Positions 51,601 to 64,000 of a stretch of 64,000 bases of DNA are shown piece by piece (position 1 is the stretch's first letter; each line of letters starts with the position of its first letter). The notes under the pieces were generated by a model, which did not search any database, was not told where the DNA came from, and saw only the letters and a program-made list of their open reading frames with translations. Made by a program: the position numbers and the translations under genes. The DNA comes from Setophaga petechia (lineage: Eukaryota > Chordata > Aves > Passeriformes > Parulidae), in contig JANCRA010000008.1 of NCBI GenBank assembly GCA_024362935.1, positions 29,630,557 to 29,694,556 of the forward strand. Reading direction: 5' to 3'.

Positions 51601-52802
51601 GTATCAAGCAAACACATGCACTCCCCTTAGTGTGAAATTTTGCACAGCTGTGTCTAATAATTTAATTGAGTTGAGAAACATAGAAAATACACACTATTAA
51701 AAAGCTGAATTACCTGGATGACTCTGCTCTGTAATTATGAATGCAAGAGAAGCTAACATTTCTATTTTCCCACAAGCAGCTCCTTTTCTGCTTTTTTTTC
51801 TGTCCAAACCTAGGACATGAGTTGTTTCATCCCACACTGCATGCTCAGAAAGTAGAACCCAGTTGACTGTTTTCCCTTCTTTTCCTGTTCTTAATTGTCC
51901 CCTTGGCACTCTTAATACATTTTGAAAGAGCCATGTCTGCTTCTGTAGCTGGGGGGAACTGTCAAACTTGACACACTGCGGAGCTTCTTCCCTTTAGCAA
52001 GCCAAGCCAGGTCATAGATTGGGGGAAAAAAATTTTAAAAATCAAACCGCATTTGGGAAAATTTGTTCCTGAGACTTCATTCCAGCGAAGAGAAATCCTG
52101 AGCCAGGTCTGAGTGAGAAGCCAGGAAGAAATGTGTCAGAGAAAGCAGCAGAAAAGAGAAGCACTATTAAATCTGTTGTGGTGAACACAGTTCATGACCA
52201 TGGTCAGGCAAGGTCAGTGTTTGTCAGCATCATTCAGTAGGCTGAGATGAAAAGCCTCTCACCAAAGACAGAGATAGTTCCTGACCTACTAGTCTAACCT
52301 GGAAGGGAAAGGGTCCATCCCTTGCTGTGCAAATGTAAGTGGTTTAGTTAATTGTGCTCTCCATTCTACTGGGGTATTGGTTTTGTGTCTTCTGCATCAT
52401 TGTTTGTATGAACTAATAAATCATTAAGCTTGCACCTGAATTCAGTGGTGAGGGTTTAAACAGTGCTTGGATTTAGATTTTAAATCATGACTTTTCAACT
52501 AAGAACAAGGTGTACCAGTCAATGGCAAGCTTGCTGCAATAGTCCCACCTGTAATCTTTCACATAGATAAAAGTCCTATCCTTAAAATACTTTGCAACTT
52601 TATTGGTCTTTTATAGGGCAGAGGGATTTGTACATAAGGTTTATGTAGTAGCATTGTATACTAAAACAGTATCTGTCAAACATCACCTGTGCCATTCTGC
52701 CATTAAGCTGAATTCTTTTCCTTATTTTTTTACTTCCATTTTATTGTTAAGATCCTGGAATATTATGAGAAGGACAGCGCCTTTCTGGTTTTTGGTGCAT
52801 TC

Positions 52803-52807
52803 AAGGA
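52803..52807. repeat. Target-site duplication AAGGA, left copy
   Basis: Exact match to the AAGGA at 53452-53456 on the other side of the LTR. This defines the insertion site. Confidence 0.9.
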
Positions 52808-52920
52808 TGTCGGGGTCATTTGTTTGTCAGAGTGACCCCGAGAAAAGTTCCAAAGTCTCTTTTCCCAGCCCGGCGCTTAAAAAGGGAGTCAGAACTCTTC
52901 ATCTTTCGGTCTCAAGGTCG

Positions 52921-52926
52921 TTTATT
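52921..52926 (-). promoter_or_regulatory. AATAAA polyadenylation signal of the 52.8-kb LTR
   Basis: TTTATT on the plus strand, so AATAAACGACC on the minus strand, located 113 bases from the LTR 3' end. It would act only on antisense transcripts relative to GABBR2. Confidence 0.7.
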
Positions 52927-53021
52927 AGTTCTTATCTAAAAAATTTTCTTTCTGCCCAGCAGAGATCTGCTCAGCAGGGCAGCCACAGGCACTCTGCCCG
53001 CCCCCGGGGCGGTGTTGTGTC

Positions 53022-53027
53022 TTTATA
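53022..53027 (-). promoter_or_regulatory. TATA box of the 52.8-kb LTR
   Basis: The minus strand reads AGTATAAAGACAC, about 95 bases before the AATAAA signal and close to a GC-rich CCCCGGGGGCGGG block. This is the expected core promoter of the LTR U3. Activity is unknown. Confidence 0.65.
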
Positions 53028-53451
53028 CTAAAAACTACGTGTACAATATTTACAATTACTCCCCAATACCCATCACCTATGCTAGACAGTGAGCTTCTAC
53101 TCTAAACCAATAAGTAAGTGCCAACATCACTACAGAAGATGGAGGCCAAGAAGAAGAAAGAAGAAGCACGAGGCACGCCCTGATTCCTCCATCTTGTCTC
53201 CATAACCCCCCTGTACAGGGATAGAACCCCCCTGTACAGTAGTTCTAAAATATATAATTCACCCTGTGATAATTTCACTAATATTCTACCTAAACTCTTG
53301 TGGCTTGCTATCTTCATAGAAGGTTGGTTTTTGTTCCACGGGCCATAATCAAACTCACAGAGGCATTTTGGGCTCTGTGCCAGGGTCTCTGAGCCCCCCG
53401 GCAAGGGTCCTGGCTGCTCAGGACAGCCAAAGGGATGTCCTGAACCCGACA

Positions 53452-53456
53452 AAGGA
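53452..53456. repeat. Target-site duplication AAGGA, right copy
   Basis: Exact match to 52803-52807, directly after the terminal CGACA of the LTR. Confidence 0.9.
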
Positions 53457-56400
53457 GAAAAGCAGTGGGGAGCACAGAAGTGAGAAAAAGGAAAAATATA
53501 GATAAAGAAGAGCAGCAGTGGTGCTGCCTGGTTATGGTAACTGGCAAAAGTGAATAAATGACATCTACAACTTAAAATTTCTTACCTTGAGTGAAACACA
53601 TATATTTCAGTGTGTGGTTTAGGTTTTTTTAATAGGGTTATCTCTTATAAAGCAATAATAGTATTCTGTCAGTGCATGCAGGACTTTTCTCAGTGGAAAA
53701 TAATCCTGCAACAGTTTTCTGAAGCACTGTCATAACCAAAATAGGGGCATTTTTGCAAATACTTTATCATCTTGCGCTTTGCCTTCATTTTGTGTTTTGT
53801 CATACTCTTTTAATGTTACATTATTTGCTTTGCAGCCTTTGAGGGAAGGCTCTATATACCCCGTGTACCTAGTATATTTGTCTTATTCACAGTTCACATG
53901 TAAATTACACCACAGTTTGCCCCTCTGATATTTAAGGAAAAAATCAAAATTATCTTTCATTGTTTGATATTTCCTTCAGTTCTGTCCTTTCCTATTTTCA
54001 AGTTCCATCTTCTGAGAAGAAAAAGACTCATACTTTTTCTTGGGAAATTTAGCAGTATTTATACTTTGTTTATAAATCACTTCCTCTTGGTCTGCAGACA
54101 CTTAGGTTTCACTGGTTAGTTCCCTCACACCTGAAATTCTGCATCTGTAAGTGGATGTTCACCACCATGCTGTGTCTCAGGCCCTCCTCTACATATCCCT
54201 CTTTAGGCATTTGATCTAGTACCTTGTTGTAAGAGCAGGTCTGACACATACCAGCAGTATAAGCTCATCTGAAAGCATAGCTTGGTTAAAAAGTAGAGGA
54301 ACTGTTCTTGGTTCAGCTGCTCCAGCTGGGGTGTGCCCCATCAGCTTACCTTTTGTACTTGCTGCCTTTCCCTTCCTCCTTGTAGCCCAGCACAACCAAG
54401 ATGGTTTCTGTTCAGACCAACAGCAGTTTCTGCAGCTGTAGGTGTGGGACTGTAGTTTCTGAGACTGCAGGTGTGATGGCAGTTCAGCATCTCAACATTT
54501 TCAGTTCCCTGTGTCCTCAGCAAGGCATGCATTATACAGCTGAGATATTCCTACAGCTGCACTATCCAGGTGTCTTAGTCAAAAAACATTGGATTAAAGT
54601 CTCCACAGATTTGGCCTGAAGCTAGGAAGCTAGTTTTCTCTACTGGAGAAACTCTGGTGTGTGACTATCTAGCATAACTCTTCCCTTTCTAGGAGTCCAA
54701 AGCCAAAGGAGGGTGTGATTTCAGACATACCTCTCCTATTAGTTTTGTACTTGGAGTAGTGGCTCACTGCTCAGTGTGCTGCTGCTTTAAATCTCATTCA
54801 GAAGAGTGCTGAGGAGAGTGCAAGCAGCTGACACATCTTGGTGAATTGCACTTCAAAAGAAGATGCCAACTACTTCAAAGCCAGACACCACAATGCCAGG
54901 TCTCACACTGTGTCTGCATCCTTTTGCACAACTGAACTTTGCAATTTTAATTTTAATCTTTTAATCTGCCACCGACAGAAAGCACTTAAATAATCTCTTT
55001 CATCTATTGGACCTTGCAGAAATGCACTTTCATGCTAAATGACTTCACTCAGTCTATTTCTGCACACAACATGTCCAGTCCTCAGCTCAGTAATCAGGCA
55101 GGCTGGCAAAAGGTAGGGCAGGCCTGGGCTGCCCTTGGACAAGCAACTTGGACCAGCCAGTGAGCTCCAGGATGTTGAATTCCCTGGCTGGAATGCTATT
55201 TTCTTGTTGAGCCATGCTTAATTGTCCCTTCCCACCTCTGCTCCCTCAGTGTGCTGGGGCTTTCCTTTGTGTGCTGGTGCTTGGAAGTGTCAAAGATGGC
55301 AATGGTGACCCTACACAGTGTCAAACATCCTCCCAGACCGCTCCAAGCTGGAAACGTGTCATTTTACATAAAGTGTCTGCTCTCAGCAGTCTGCATCTTC
55401 CCTTGTTATAGTTTACTTTTAAACAGCTTTTAGACATACTATTAATATAGATATTTTAAAAACACACTTTCTTGAAGTTTATTCCTTTTAAAGTCTTGCA
55501 GGCAGGTAGCCAGGACACATGTCATAAAATGCGCTAATTTTTTTATTTTTTTTTTAGATTCAATATTGCAGTCCTGTCCACCTTAGCACCCTTTCTCTTG
55601 TTACACTGCACTTCCTATTTCATCCAATGTTCTGGTTCTGAAAAGGGAGAACCATATGTGGAAGTTCCCATTGTGACTCTTCTAGAATTCTATTGTCCCC
55701 ATTAAAACAAGTAGAGTGATGAAGATTTTGTTAATATTTCACTAAAAACCTTTATCCACTTATCCAGTTCATTGTCTTCAGAGTTCTACTATTAATATTA
55801 TGAGTTTCTGACCTGCAGAATTTTTATGGGCATTGGTATTACAGGTATCCTGAGGATAGTTTTCCTTCATATCCCACTGTATTTCATGTCCTTAATCATC
55901 CTCCGCAATTACTTTGAGTCTGCTTTCTTCTTGTGGGTAAACTAACACTTCACAATCTCAGATCACCTCAAAATTTGGTACAAATTTTTCTATAAAACCA
56001 TTAAGAAATATATTATTAATTCAAACAATTTTAATTTTCTGTGGCAGGTGATACCACACGCTTCAAAAGATGGTGTGATATTTTCACTGACACACAAACA
56101 AACACACACATCAAGATGTTATGTACCCATAGTGAAGGTTTATTCCTTTGCTACAGCAATCTGTGCCTGACTTATGGCTGTAGTGTCCTGTAATTGCTCC
56201 TGTGTCCATTCCTGCTGAACTTGCAAGAAGGTCACCTGAAAGTGTTTAGCTCCCTTGCCTTACTGAAGATCCGTGATGGTTGTGTTCCTGCTTCTTTTCA
56301 ACTCCCAGGATTTTGTCATCTCAGTAACCTCTTTTAGTAGATTTTTCTTCTTCTGCACCCCACCACCCTACACACGTACTTGTGAAATTGCACAAAATAA

Positions 56401-59400
56401 ATCTGCTGAGATTTATTTTGACAGTGTAATTGCTGGGTTCTGAATGAAAATACAAATATTTTCTGGGAGATTAACTGAATGTCTCCATTCTCTGCATGGA
56501 ACTGTACTTGACCACACAATAACAAAAGTTAAAGGGTACCTCTGAACCATTTCGGCCATCTTTTACCACCAAAAAAAAATTATTTAAAAGGACAATGAGT
56601 ACTAAAAGCTAATTTTTCCTAGGAATTAAAAAGCCACAAAGATTAATAGTTCCTGGTCAAAGGGAGTACCAGCTGAAGAAAAGGATTAAACATGAAGCAG
56701 ATTTTTGCTAATGGTGTCTAAGGGACCATTTTTTTCCTCTAACCTACAAATCAAAGACTGCCTGTGCTAATAATAGCAAACTAACTCTTTCAAATTCAGC
56801 AATTAATTTTTTTAATGGAATGATGAGTATGTGTTTTGCTAAAAAAACCCCGTCAGTTTTAGTGTAGATCACATAACCTTGTGGTATTTTGAATGTTAAC
56901 TGCCAGAAAAATAAAATGCAGGAGGCTTGGTTTAGTTTTAGCTCAAACAATACTGTTTATCAAAGACTTACACTTTTATTTTTAATTTTCAAAAGCCAAA
57001 GATTTTAAATTCTCTAAGCAGTGGAAAAAATGGGAGACAATTATTCATGTTAAAATCTTGACATTATTTATAAACATTCTCTACATATGGGAAGTATGCT
57101 TCATAGCTGTGAAAGTATTTCTTTGTATTAATATTCTAAAGAAAAAATGGTTAAAATTATTATTACGGATATTTTAAGGCAAAAAATGTATTCTCAATGC
57201 TGATTTACATTCCTTCAAAAACTAAAATACAAATATCATGAAACAGTAGGCTGAGAACCAACTGCAGCTATTTAAATGCATGTGCTAGGAAAATGTTATT
57301 TGATTTAACAGCTAAAGATGTTTCCTTACCAGGGACAGATCTAATAAGAGCTTAGAGGAAGTGAGGCTAAATTCAGATAATGCTTATGTGCTGAGGGTAA
57401 GATGTGTCTGTAAGCAGCAGTCTCTGGCAATAACACCGATTTCTTGGGATGGAAAAGGGAAGATGGAGGTCGCCTCGTGGCGCAGGGAAGGGAGGGTGCT
57501 CCAGTCAGTGCCTGGTGTTTCACTCAGACCCTGCTGAGTAAAACCCCTCATCACCCTGCTGACGTGCTGCCTTCAGAGTGCATCATATCCCTCCTCACCA
57601 ACCAGAAACACTGCAGCTGTAGATGGGCTCAGGCAGGGGTGGCTTAGTCCTCACATAACTGTAACCAACCACCCTGAGCTGAAGCTTTTAGTAAGACAGT
57701 AGTACAGAAATGAGATCAATATGCATTTAATTGGATCCTTTCACAACCCCAGCTTTCTTTGGGTTCATGTAGATGATGGTAGAGATGTCTCAATATATTT
57801 TCTAGCAGTTAATAAAACCCCAAAACTAAAAAGTCTTATAATACGCTGCTCACTCTGTAAGTTAGTGGCCACCACCACGACAATACATCAGGAGCAACCT
57901 AAGCTACATGTTTGATAGTTTTTTCACCAGTTGAAAGTTATTGTTTCAGTAATTGTTTTCTTGAATAACAAAAGGCTAATTAACACCCTGTGTTCTTCAC
58001 AGAAGCATTTTGTGAATGTTATTGAAGGAGTTCTGACAAAACCAAAAAAAGGAAACAATTTATTATTTCCAGAAGTGTGTGTTTATGGACAGAGAATTTT
58101 AGTGATTTGTCTCAGACCTTAGAGAATTGGCTACAACACCCAAGTTACATAAGATAGGATGGGTTATTTTGGTTCAGAATCTAGCTGCCTATTAGTTACA
58201 CATAACACCTTTCACTATTGTTGCACCCAAGTATTTTTTGGGATCCTGTCTGGATGCCTGCCAAAAAATGTCCCTAACTGGCCAAGGAGGGCATGACTTT
58301 AGTGTTTACCTGATATACTGTCTACCCAGAATTGTACAGATACAGCACTTTTGCCCTAGGTTATCAACCTCTGAAAATGAAGATCTAAAATAAAACTGAT
58401 GATGTAGCCTTAGCTGCAGGAGAACTCAAAGTCATTTCTCTTTCAGCACAAAGTGGGGACATTTTCTTTTCCTCTGCAGCATTGTGGCATGCTTGGACTG
58501 AGTCATTTCTTTGATGTGTAAATGCACCTTAAGAAGGACATTAAATATTTCAAGTAATTGGTACAAACGTGAAATCTCTCATTAGTGTCTGCTAGACAGC
58601 TGCAAAGTGCAGATAAGAAACTGCATGTGCTAGTACAAGAAAATACTCCAAAATTCTTGAGGGAAGCTTCCTGTCTAGAAATGCCCCGCTTCTTTTTGCC
58701 CTTCCAGACTATGTCTGTGCAATCTGTGTCTACTGTAAAAATTCTGGTTGTGTGAAAAAGTAAAGCACTGTGTCTGTTTATCTCCTTGCCACAAAGGCTT
58801 TTCCTTACAGTTACCTGACATCCTACATCTAGGCTGCAGACCAAAACTATTTTCCCACCTACTTGCAGAATTGAATCTGAATGGTGCTTATTTAAAATAG
58901 TTTAATTTGTCACATGTTTGATTTTGAAATGTGTTTTCAATAAAATCCAGTGAAGTCCATTCTAAAACTGATGTGACTGTCTAAAATGAAATGACAACAG
59001 TAATTAACATTCTACTTCATGGTTAATTAAAATAGATTATATATTAAGAAAACACAAATTTCATACCAGAAAACTAGTTAATTAGTCTTCTCAAAGCTGC
59101 TTTTATGAGATCTGTTGTTTTCACAAGCTCTGAATCTGTCAGTGCAATTTGGATGTAAAGAAATCCTCTGGACTGTTTTTGTGGAAGGAGAAAGTTTACT
59201 TCCCCACATGTACTTCTAGTAGTTTCTGAGAAAGTCTGGATATACAAATTCATCCTTCCTGAGACTGAGCAAGATGTCAGTGGGAATTAAGGAAGAACCA
59301 TGAAAGTAATTTCATAACAGGCTGATTTTCAGCATTCATTGAAGTTCCTGACTGCACTGAGGAGAGAAGGGCAGTCAAGTGTGTACTGCCAGTATAACCA

Positions 59401-62400
59401 TGTAGAATACTAGTTTACTGGGGAGACCAGAGATGAAGGCTGGAAACAGGACTTGAGTCCTTCAGAGAGCTGGATGTTTTCCCAATACGTGGCTGGGTAG
59501 AGTTGCTGTAGTGAAAATCTGATCTTTTTTCAGTACTGCTCTGAAAGCAGAGTAGGATGATGTCCTTGCTAGTGCAGAATCCCAAAGTACTAAGAGCAGC
59601 TCTCCCTGTTATCTAATGTTGTAACCTGTATTATTCATTAACCATTAATTACTTTACAGATTTTTGGTTTTTCAAATTTACAGATTTCTCTAAAGATTAC
59701 CTTCTTTCCTATAAATTTAGAATTATAAAAGAATACCAGCTGGTAGTTTTGATGAATAAAACTTCATATCTCCAGATTGGGTTAAGGCAATCTTTTCTCT
59801 GACAGTGGTCTGCAAGCACTAAAACCAGAAGGAAGAAGGAACTTCCTCTGGAGATAACAGACCTTTCAGTCATAACAATATGTACAGCTCTGACTTTCCA
59901 GTGAAAATGCAGACCATGCTGGTGGACAGGAGCGCAGGACCCGACAGCCAACATCGCCTTGTGAGTCTTTTAAGCAAGAATGGCTCCAGCATCCTAATGA
60001 ACAGGGCTGCAGTGCAGTAGATATTATACATAGGAAGTGTTCTTCTCCAAAGGAGAAATGCTAGTTTAGTTTTGCTTATAAATAAACTTTAAAAGACCAC
60101 AGTAGATATCATCAGGTAATCAAATTATCATCAGGTAATCAAACTCAAGCAATGCTTGAGTTATGCTTGAGCTACTTCTTGGTCAGTCTTGCATTTATGT
60201 GCCTTATATCTTGAGACATATAAAAAATAGTTTTTCCACTCTTGGACTTTTCTGATGTTTATAACAAATTTTTTCCTTTAGTGCTGTAGGGAGAACCATA
60301 GAACAGCACCTCATAGGAAGTACAGTCATAAATGATGCTGTGACAGTACATTAGATATTTTGTGCTTGGCTTGCCTTCCACAATCCAAGAACAAGGAAGT
60401 GATAAAAACACCTGGTTTAGCCATTAGTGCTAATTATCCATTTGTCTCAAACTGTCTTAAGTACATAACAAAATTAAGTTTAACTCAGAACTATTTTTTG
60501 CAATGTATTACTTTGAAGAGTTTACTGTCTTTTCAAACCTGATGATGAGCTCATAATTAAATTTATCTTGGTCTTCCAGTCAATCTAACAAATCACCTGC
60601 TCCTAAACCCCTGTTTTTCATGTCATTAAACACTGAAGGTGGAACAACGCTCATATTTCATATATTTTAGGAATATTGTTCTGTGGCACAGCAAGGGAAA
60701 ATGTTTGCAGCTTTTTCATTAAAAACCTGTGTTTTATGCTCAGCGCTGCCTAAAATATCCTTATGTAACCTCATGAGAGAAATGAATGATACGTACTTAC
60801 TCCTGAACAATAGCACTAAGAGGCCTTGACTGATGCTAAGGGGTTTGAATGTTCAGGAATATTACCATATGTAAGTGGGAGACCTGGGACTGCACAGCTC
60901 AGTGAATATTCCTCTAAGCTATAAATAGCTTTTGGAAAAGGTATCAAATGCAATTTAAAAATGCCCAAGTGCCCACAATTCATAGCCCTGTTATCTGGTA
61001 TTACTGAGTATTTTTGATCTGTTTAGAGTCTGATCTACTTTTTGTGCCAGATACTGCAATTGGGGTTGCTTATTTTCCAATACAATGTTAAGGCAATTTC
61101 AGAAATACCTATGCAGAGAGAAAAGATACAAGTTACCTAACCCTTTGATCTGGCAAACAAAAAAAGCATGATTTTTGAGTGACAATCAAAATTATCACTG
61201 CCCACGTTAAGAAGCAAGAGGGAACATTTTGAATACATCAGTAATGAGCCACAAGGCCATCCTAATTGTGCAGTAAAGTCCCCTTTCTTAGCAACCCTCA
61301 ATTCAGCAGTGCTCTGTAGCATTCAAACTGCAAAAGGCATAGTGATAATTTTGTATTACTGTGAATTAATCTCCTTCTAGTCATCCCAGGATATAGAAGT
61401 TGTCTTGCCATTTTTGTGATCCCTTTCTTTTTCGTCTTCCTAATTACATTAATAGCCCTGTTCTATTTTTTTTAATCCTGACACAATTGTAAATCTTTCA
61501 CATTTGAACTCCACACCATTTCAGGTCTCTAGAAGAAGGATCTATCTTGTTTCTAGTTTTGGTTTCATACCAGGATGCTATTTCAATGTGTTGTACACCT
61601 TCAGCATATGTCCATCAGGGTACTCATACTGAAGTCAACATACTTAAAAAGAAGCATATGGTTAAGTAGTGGGGTTTTTTTGTTTGTTTGGGGTTTTTTT
61701 TTCCCCTGAGATTTGGATCTAAAATCATGCTGAAAATGCCTGAATATAAAAGAAATGCTCTTCTTCCATTATGTGGAAGAGCAGGATACTTGACATACTT
61801 CCATATTTCCTGTCTGTGTGCCATTAAGCTATATTTTGTGGGCTTTCTTTCTATATAAGTGTATGAAGTTAGAGGAAAAGCTGATGTAGCATGATCCTGT
61901 GCAACCACAAGCAAATTACATACACTTCATTATGTAACTGGAAGGCTGGATGAGCAGTTCTGCTAATGCTTTGCAGAGATAATCTGTTTGAGTTCTATGA
62001 AGACTGACAGCATAATATCAGATTTTGATACCGTAACCAAGGTTTTGTTGCATAGATACTAAACAAGATTGTGGCCAAGCCAGTATTCCAGGTTTATTTC
62101 TTTGTACAGCTCTGCACAGAGTCTCTGTTCAGGTCATGAAGTAGTGCTAGGTTTTCACTGTTCATTCTATTCATTAGCTTTGAAGGGGCTGGATTTGAAT
62201 GCATCAGTTTTCTGCTTCTCTTTCATATGCATTCCTTACCTGTATTTGCAATAGGTTAATTGTGTTAGAGTCATCTATTTAGTTTAATCCATTAATGGTT
62301 TTGTTTCTTTGTTTTGTTTTGTTTTTATATTGCCCATTTATGTGATGGAAAGCAGAGAGACTTCTGGGAACAGGGTCAAAACCCAGCTATTTCTCTCCAT

Positions 62401-64000
62401 CCTGGTTTTAGCTAAGCATTAGGTGTTCACTCTCTGGCATTTGTGTGGAAACAGGTCCATGTTGATGTGAATCCTTGGAACTCTTCTTTTTTGGTGAGTT
62501 TGCTGTTACTCACAAATATTTCTTACCATACATGAAGTCTTTCTCCTGTTTGAAAGGAGAGGAGGCAGTTGCAGAGGAGGATTCTCAGTTCTGGATCTGA
62601 GCAGGCTGAAGTGCCTGCCATGGAACCTTCATTCACAGCCTGAGGAATCTGGGAGAGGTCCGTGGTCAGGCACAGCTTAGCACTCCTCCCAGGTTAACTT
62701 CTGCTCTGCAAGAACATTGAAATGCCTTTTAAAAGCACTTCAGTTGCTGTCAGCTGTGCTCTGGCAGATGGACTCTGGGCAATTTACTGCCACCAAACAT
62801 CCAAGCCTGATATCTATTGGGGCTCTCCAGATTGCTACCAGAAGTGGCAGAATGACATTTTGGCTGCCACAGAGTGCCACCTAAGTCATTAACCTAAAAG
62901 AAAGTCAGCAGTGATTGTAAGTTAATGTGTGAGCACTGAATCACAGTGAGTATATCATACATTCTGCCATGTGGCTGCAGTGGCAGTAGCCTGTGCCAGA
63001 AGGAAACAGCTCGGATTGGTGACCTCTTGAATCTTCATGAATTCCCAGAGACTGCAGACTATAAATCTGTCATCGGCTGCCCTGGGAGTTTAAATGTCTA
63101 ACTTGGATACTTTGACACTTAGGTACTTTGAATCAATCTCTCTTTGCAATAGTGGGGAAAAAAACCCTAAAAAAACCATCAAACACCCTCTCCACTCCTC
63201 CCCACTCTTCCCACCTCCAATCCCTATACTGAGCATTTAAAGCAGATATTTGGAATCAGCCCCTTGTGTTAGGTGGATGTTTATTTTTTTGCATTTCCTT
63301 ACTGTTTCATTTATTTTGCCCATTACCTCACAGCTTTGCAGTAACCTCTTCCATATGAAATTGGATTTTAAAATGACATATATTAACTCTTTTTCTTACA
63401 GTCACTATTCCATTTACAGTCAAAGAACAGTAAGAATCCATGCCAACTACATCACGTCATCAAGCCTGGTCTCTCAGGTCTCTTTTCATTCTGCTTAATT
63501 TATCACTTCAGCCCATTTGCCAAGTTTAGACTTATGGTTTAATGCCAAGTTCAAGCTCTGGAATTTTTTAAAATACAGACATAACCATGGCTATGCTTAA
63601 ATATGGTTTCACTTTTGTAACTATTTTTTAAGGATATCTGTTTCCAAAATAGAGACTCTTTTCTTCCTAAACTACAATATTTGAGGGATGTAGAGAAAAT
63701 ATTCTCTGAAATTCCAGCTGGCAACTAAGGGGATAAGGCACTGGAATTTCTCAAATTCTTCTGCAATCTTACCTATACAATGAAACTCCAGCAGGACAAA
63801 GGCATTATTAGGGTACAAATTATTTTACTGATGGTCACTATTACATAAATGAAAACTGTGGTCTGCCCTTCTAAAATGTGTTTGCTGAAGAGCAGTTGAT
63901 TGTAGAGGATGAATCCTGAGCTGAACATCCCAATCCCTGCAGGAGTATCCTGGTTTCATCTCCATGCTCTTCAACCTGACATGTCCTGCCTTTAGGTTTT
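53457..64000 (+). other. Distal intron stretch without recognised genes or transposons
   Basis: AT-rich intron with the 19-bp tandem duplication at 60107-60144. Somewhat GC-richer patches lie at about 57440-57640 and 62560-62900 and match no repeat I know. I found no GABBR2 exon, no RNA gene and no confident interspersed repeat up to the end of the window. Confidence 0.5.
60107..60144. repeat. 19-bp tandem duplication (two copies)
   Basis: TATCATCAGGTAATCAAAT at 60107-60125 is followed by TATCATCAGGTAATCAAAC at 60126-60144, one mismatch. A small inverted repeat, CTCAAGCA..TGCTTGAG, follows at about 60144-60160. Confidence 0.97.

Larger units (their letters stand above)
46718..52802 (+). other. 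Intron stretch rich in T and simple repeats
   Basis: The plus strand is T-rich over much of 47-50.5 kb, with the tract at 47651-47743, the (TA)n at 48601-48645 and several T runs (for example 49801-49810). Such asymmetry could reflect old minus-strand insertions, but no family was recognised. There are no genes. Confidence 0.5.
52808..53451 (-). mobile_element. Solo LTR with 5-bp target-site duplication (ERVL-type)
   Basis: A 644-bp element bounded by TGTCGGG and CCCGACA, a perfect 7-bp terminal inverted repeat with canonical TG...CA ends. It is flanked by exact AAGGA duplications (52803-52807 and 53452-53456). Five-base duplications are typical of ERVL-class elements. On the minus strand it holds TATAAA (53022-53027) downstream of a GC box (near 53000), and AATAAA (52921-52926) about 113 bases from the 3' end, giving U3-R-U5 order. 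There is no internal retroviral sequence on either side, so it is a recombined solo LTR. It lies antisense to GABBR2. Frames inside it are not genes. Confidence 0.93.
24175..64000 (+). other. GABBR2: GABBR2 intron after the TM4 exon (3' end outside window)
   Basis: Intron of at least 39,826 bp that opens with the GTATGT donor. I looked for the following GABBR2 coding segments (extracellular loop 2 with its cysteine, helices 5-7, the coiled-coil tail) and found none, so the intron runs past the window end. It carries a SINE, several CR1 fragments, two solo LTRs, simple repeats and small tandem duplications, each listed separately. Vertebrate GABBR2 is known for very long introns, which fits. 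Confidence 0.88.

Noticed and set aside
53102..53452. 116-codon open frame on the minus strand
   Set aside because: It lies within the solo LTR. LTR sequence is non-coding and the frame shows no retroviral domain.

Overview
The window is AT-rich vertebrate DNA from the middle of one large gene, GABBR2, which encodes GABA-B receptor subunit 2. It most likely comes from a songbird. Two short plus-strand exons are present. The first (9974-10081, 36 codons) encodes transmembrane helix 3 and most of intracellular loop 2. The second (24052-24174, 41 codons) encodes the end of that loop, transmembrane helix 4 and the start of extracellular loop 2. Both start and end on codon boundaries and have AG acceptors and GT donors. 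The remainder, about 99.6% of the window, is intron: at least 9,973 bp upstream, 13,970 bp between the exons, and at least 39,826 bp downstream that runs off the end.

The organism call comes from the repeats. All recognisable interspersed repeats are of avian type: CR1 LINE 3' ends (7903-8130, 40352-40600, 43612-43735, 45558-46717), older CR1/L3-like LINE remnants (about 28700-30500 and 39270-39775), and two apparent solo LTRs (35559-36473 and 52808-53451). A SINE at 28111-28256 has a tRNA-Ile-like head and a CR1-like tail, the structure of the passerine family known as TguSINE1. No Alu, L1, MIR or other mammalian repeats were recognised.

Layout: 1-9973, upstream intron with one minus-strand CR1; 9974-10081, exon; 10082-24051, intron with a GC-rich hairpin cluster near 15.8 kb, two perfect short inverted repeats near 17 kb and an unclassified GC-rich patch near 18.8 kb; 24052-24174, exon; 24175-64000, intron holding most of the transposons, simple repeats and small tandem duplications.

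I found no second protein-coding gene, no functional RNA gene and no CRISPR array. The many 60-157 codon open frames are chance frames or lie within repeats. I see no evidence of an undescribed system. The items most worth checking are a Val-to-Gly difference in helix 4 relative to the mammalian protein as I recall it, the songbird SINE and the two LTRs, a strong predicted G-quadruplex at 31364-31385, the GC-rich hairpin cluster at 15.8 kb and an inverted pair of TEAD-type motifs at 16971-16994.
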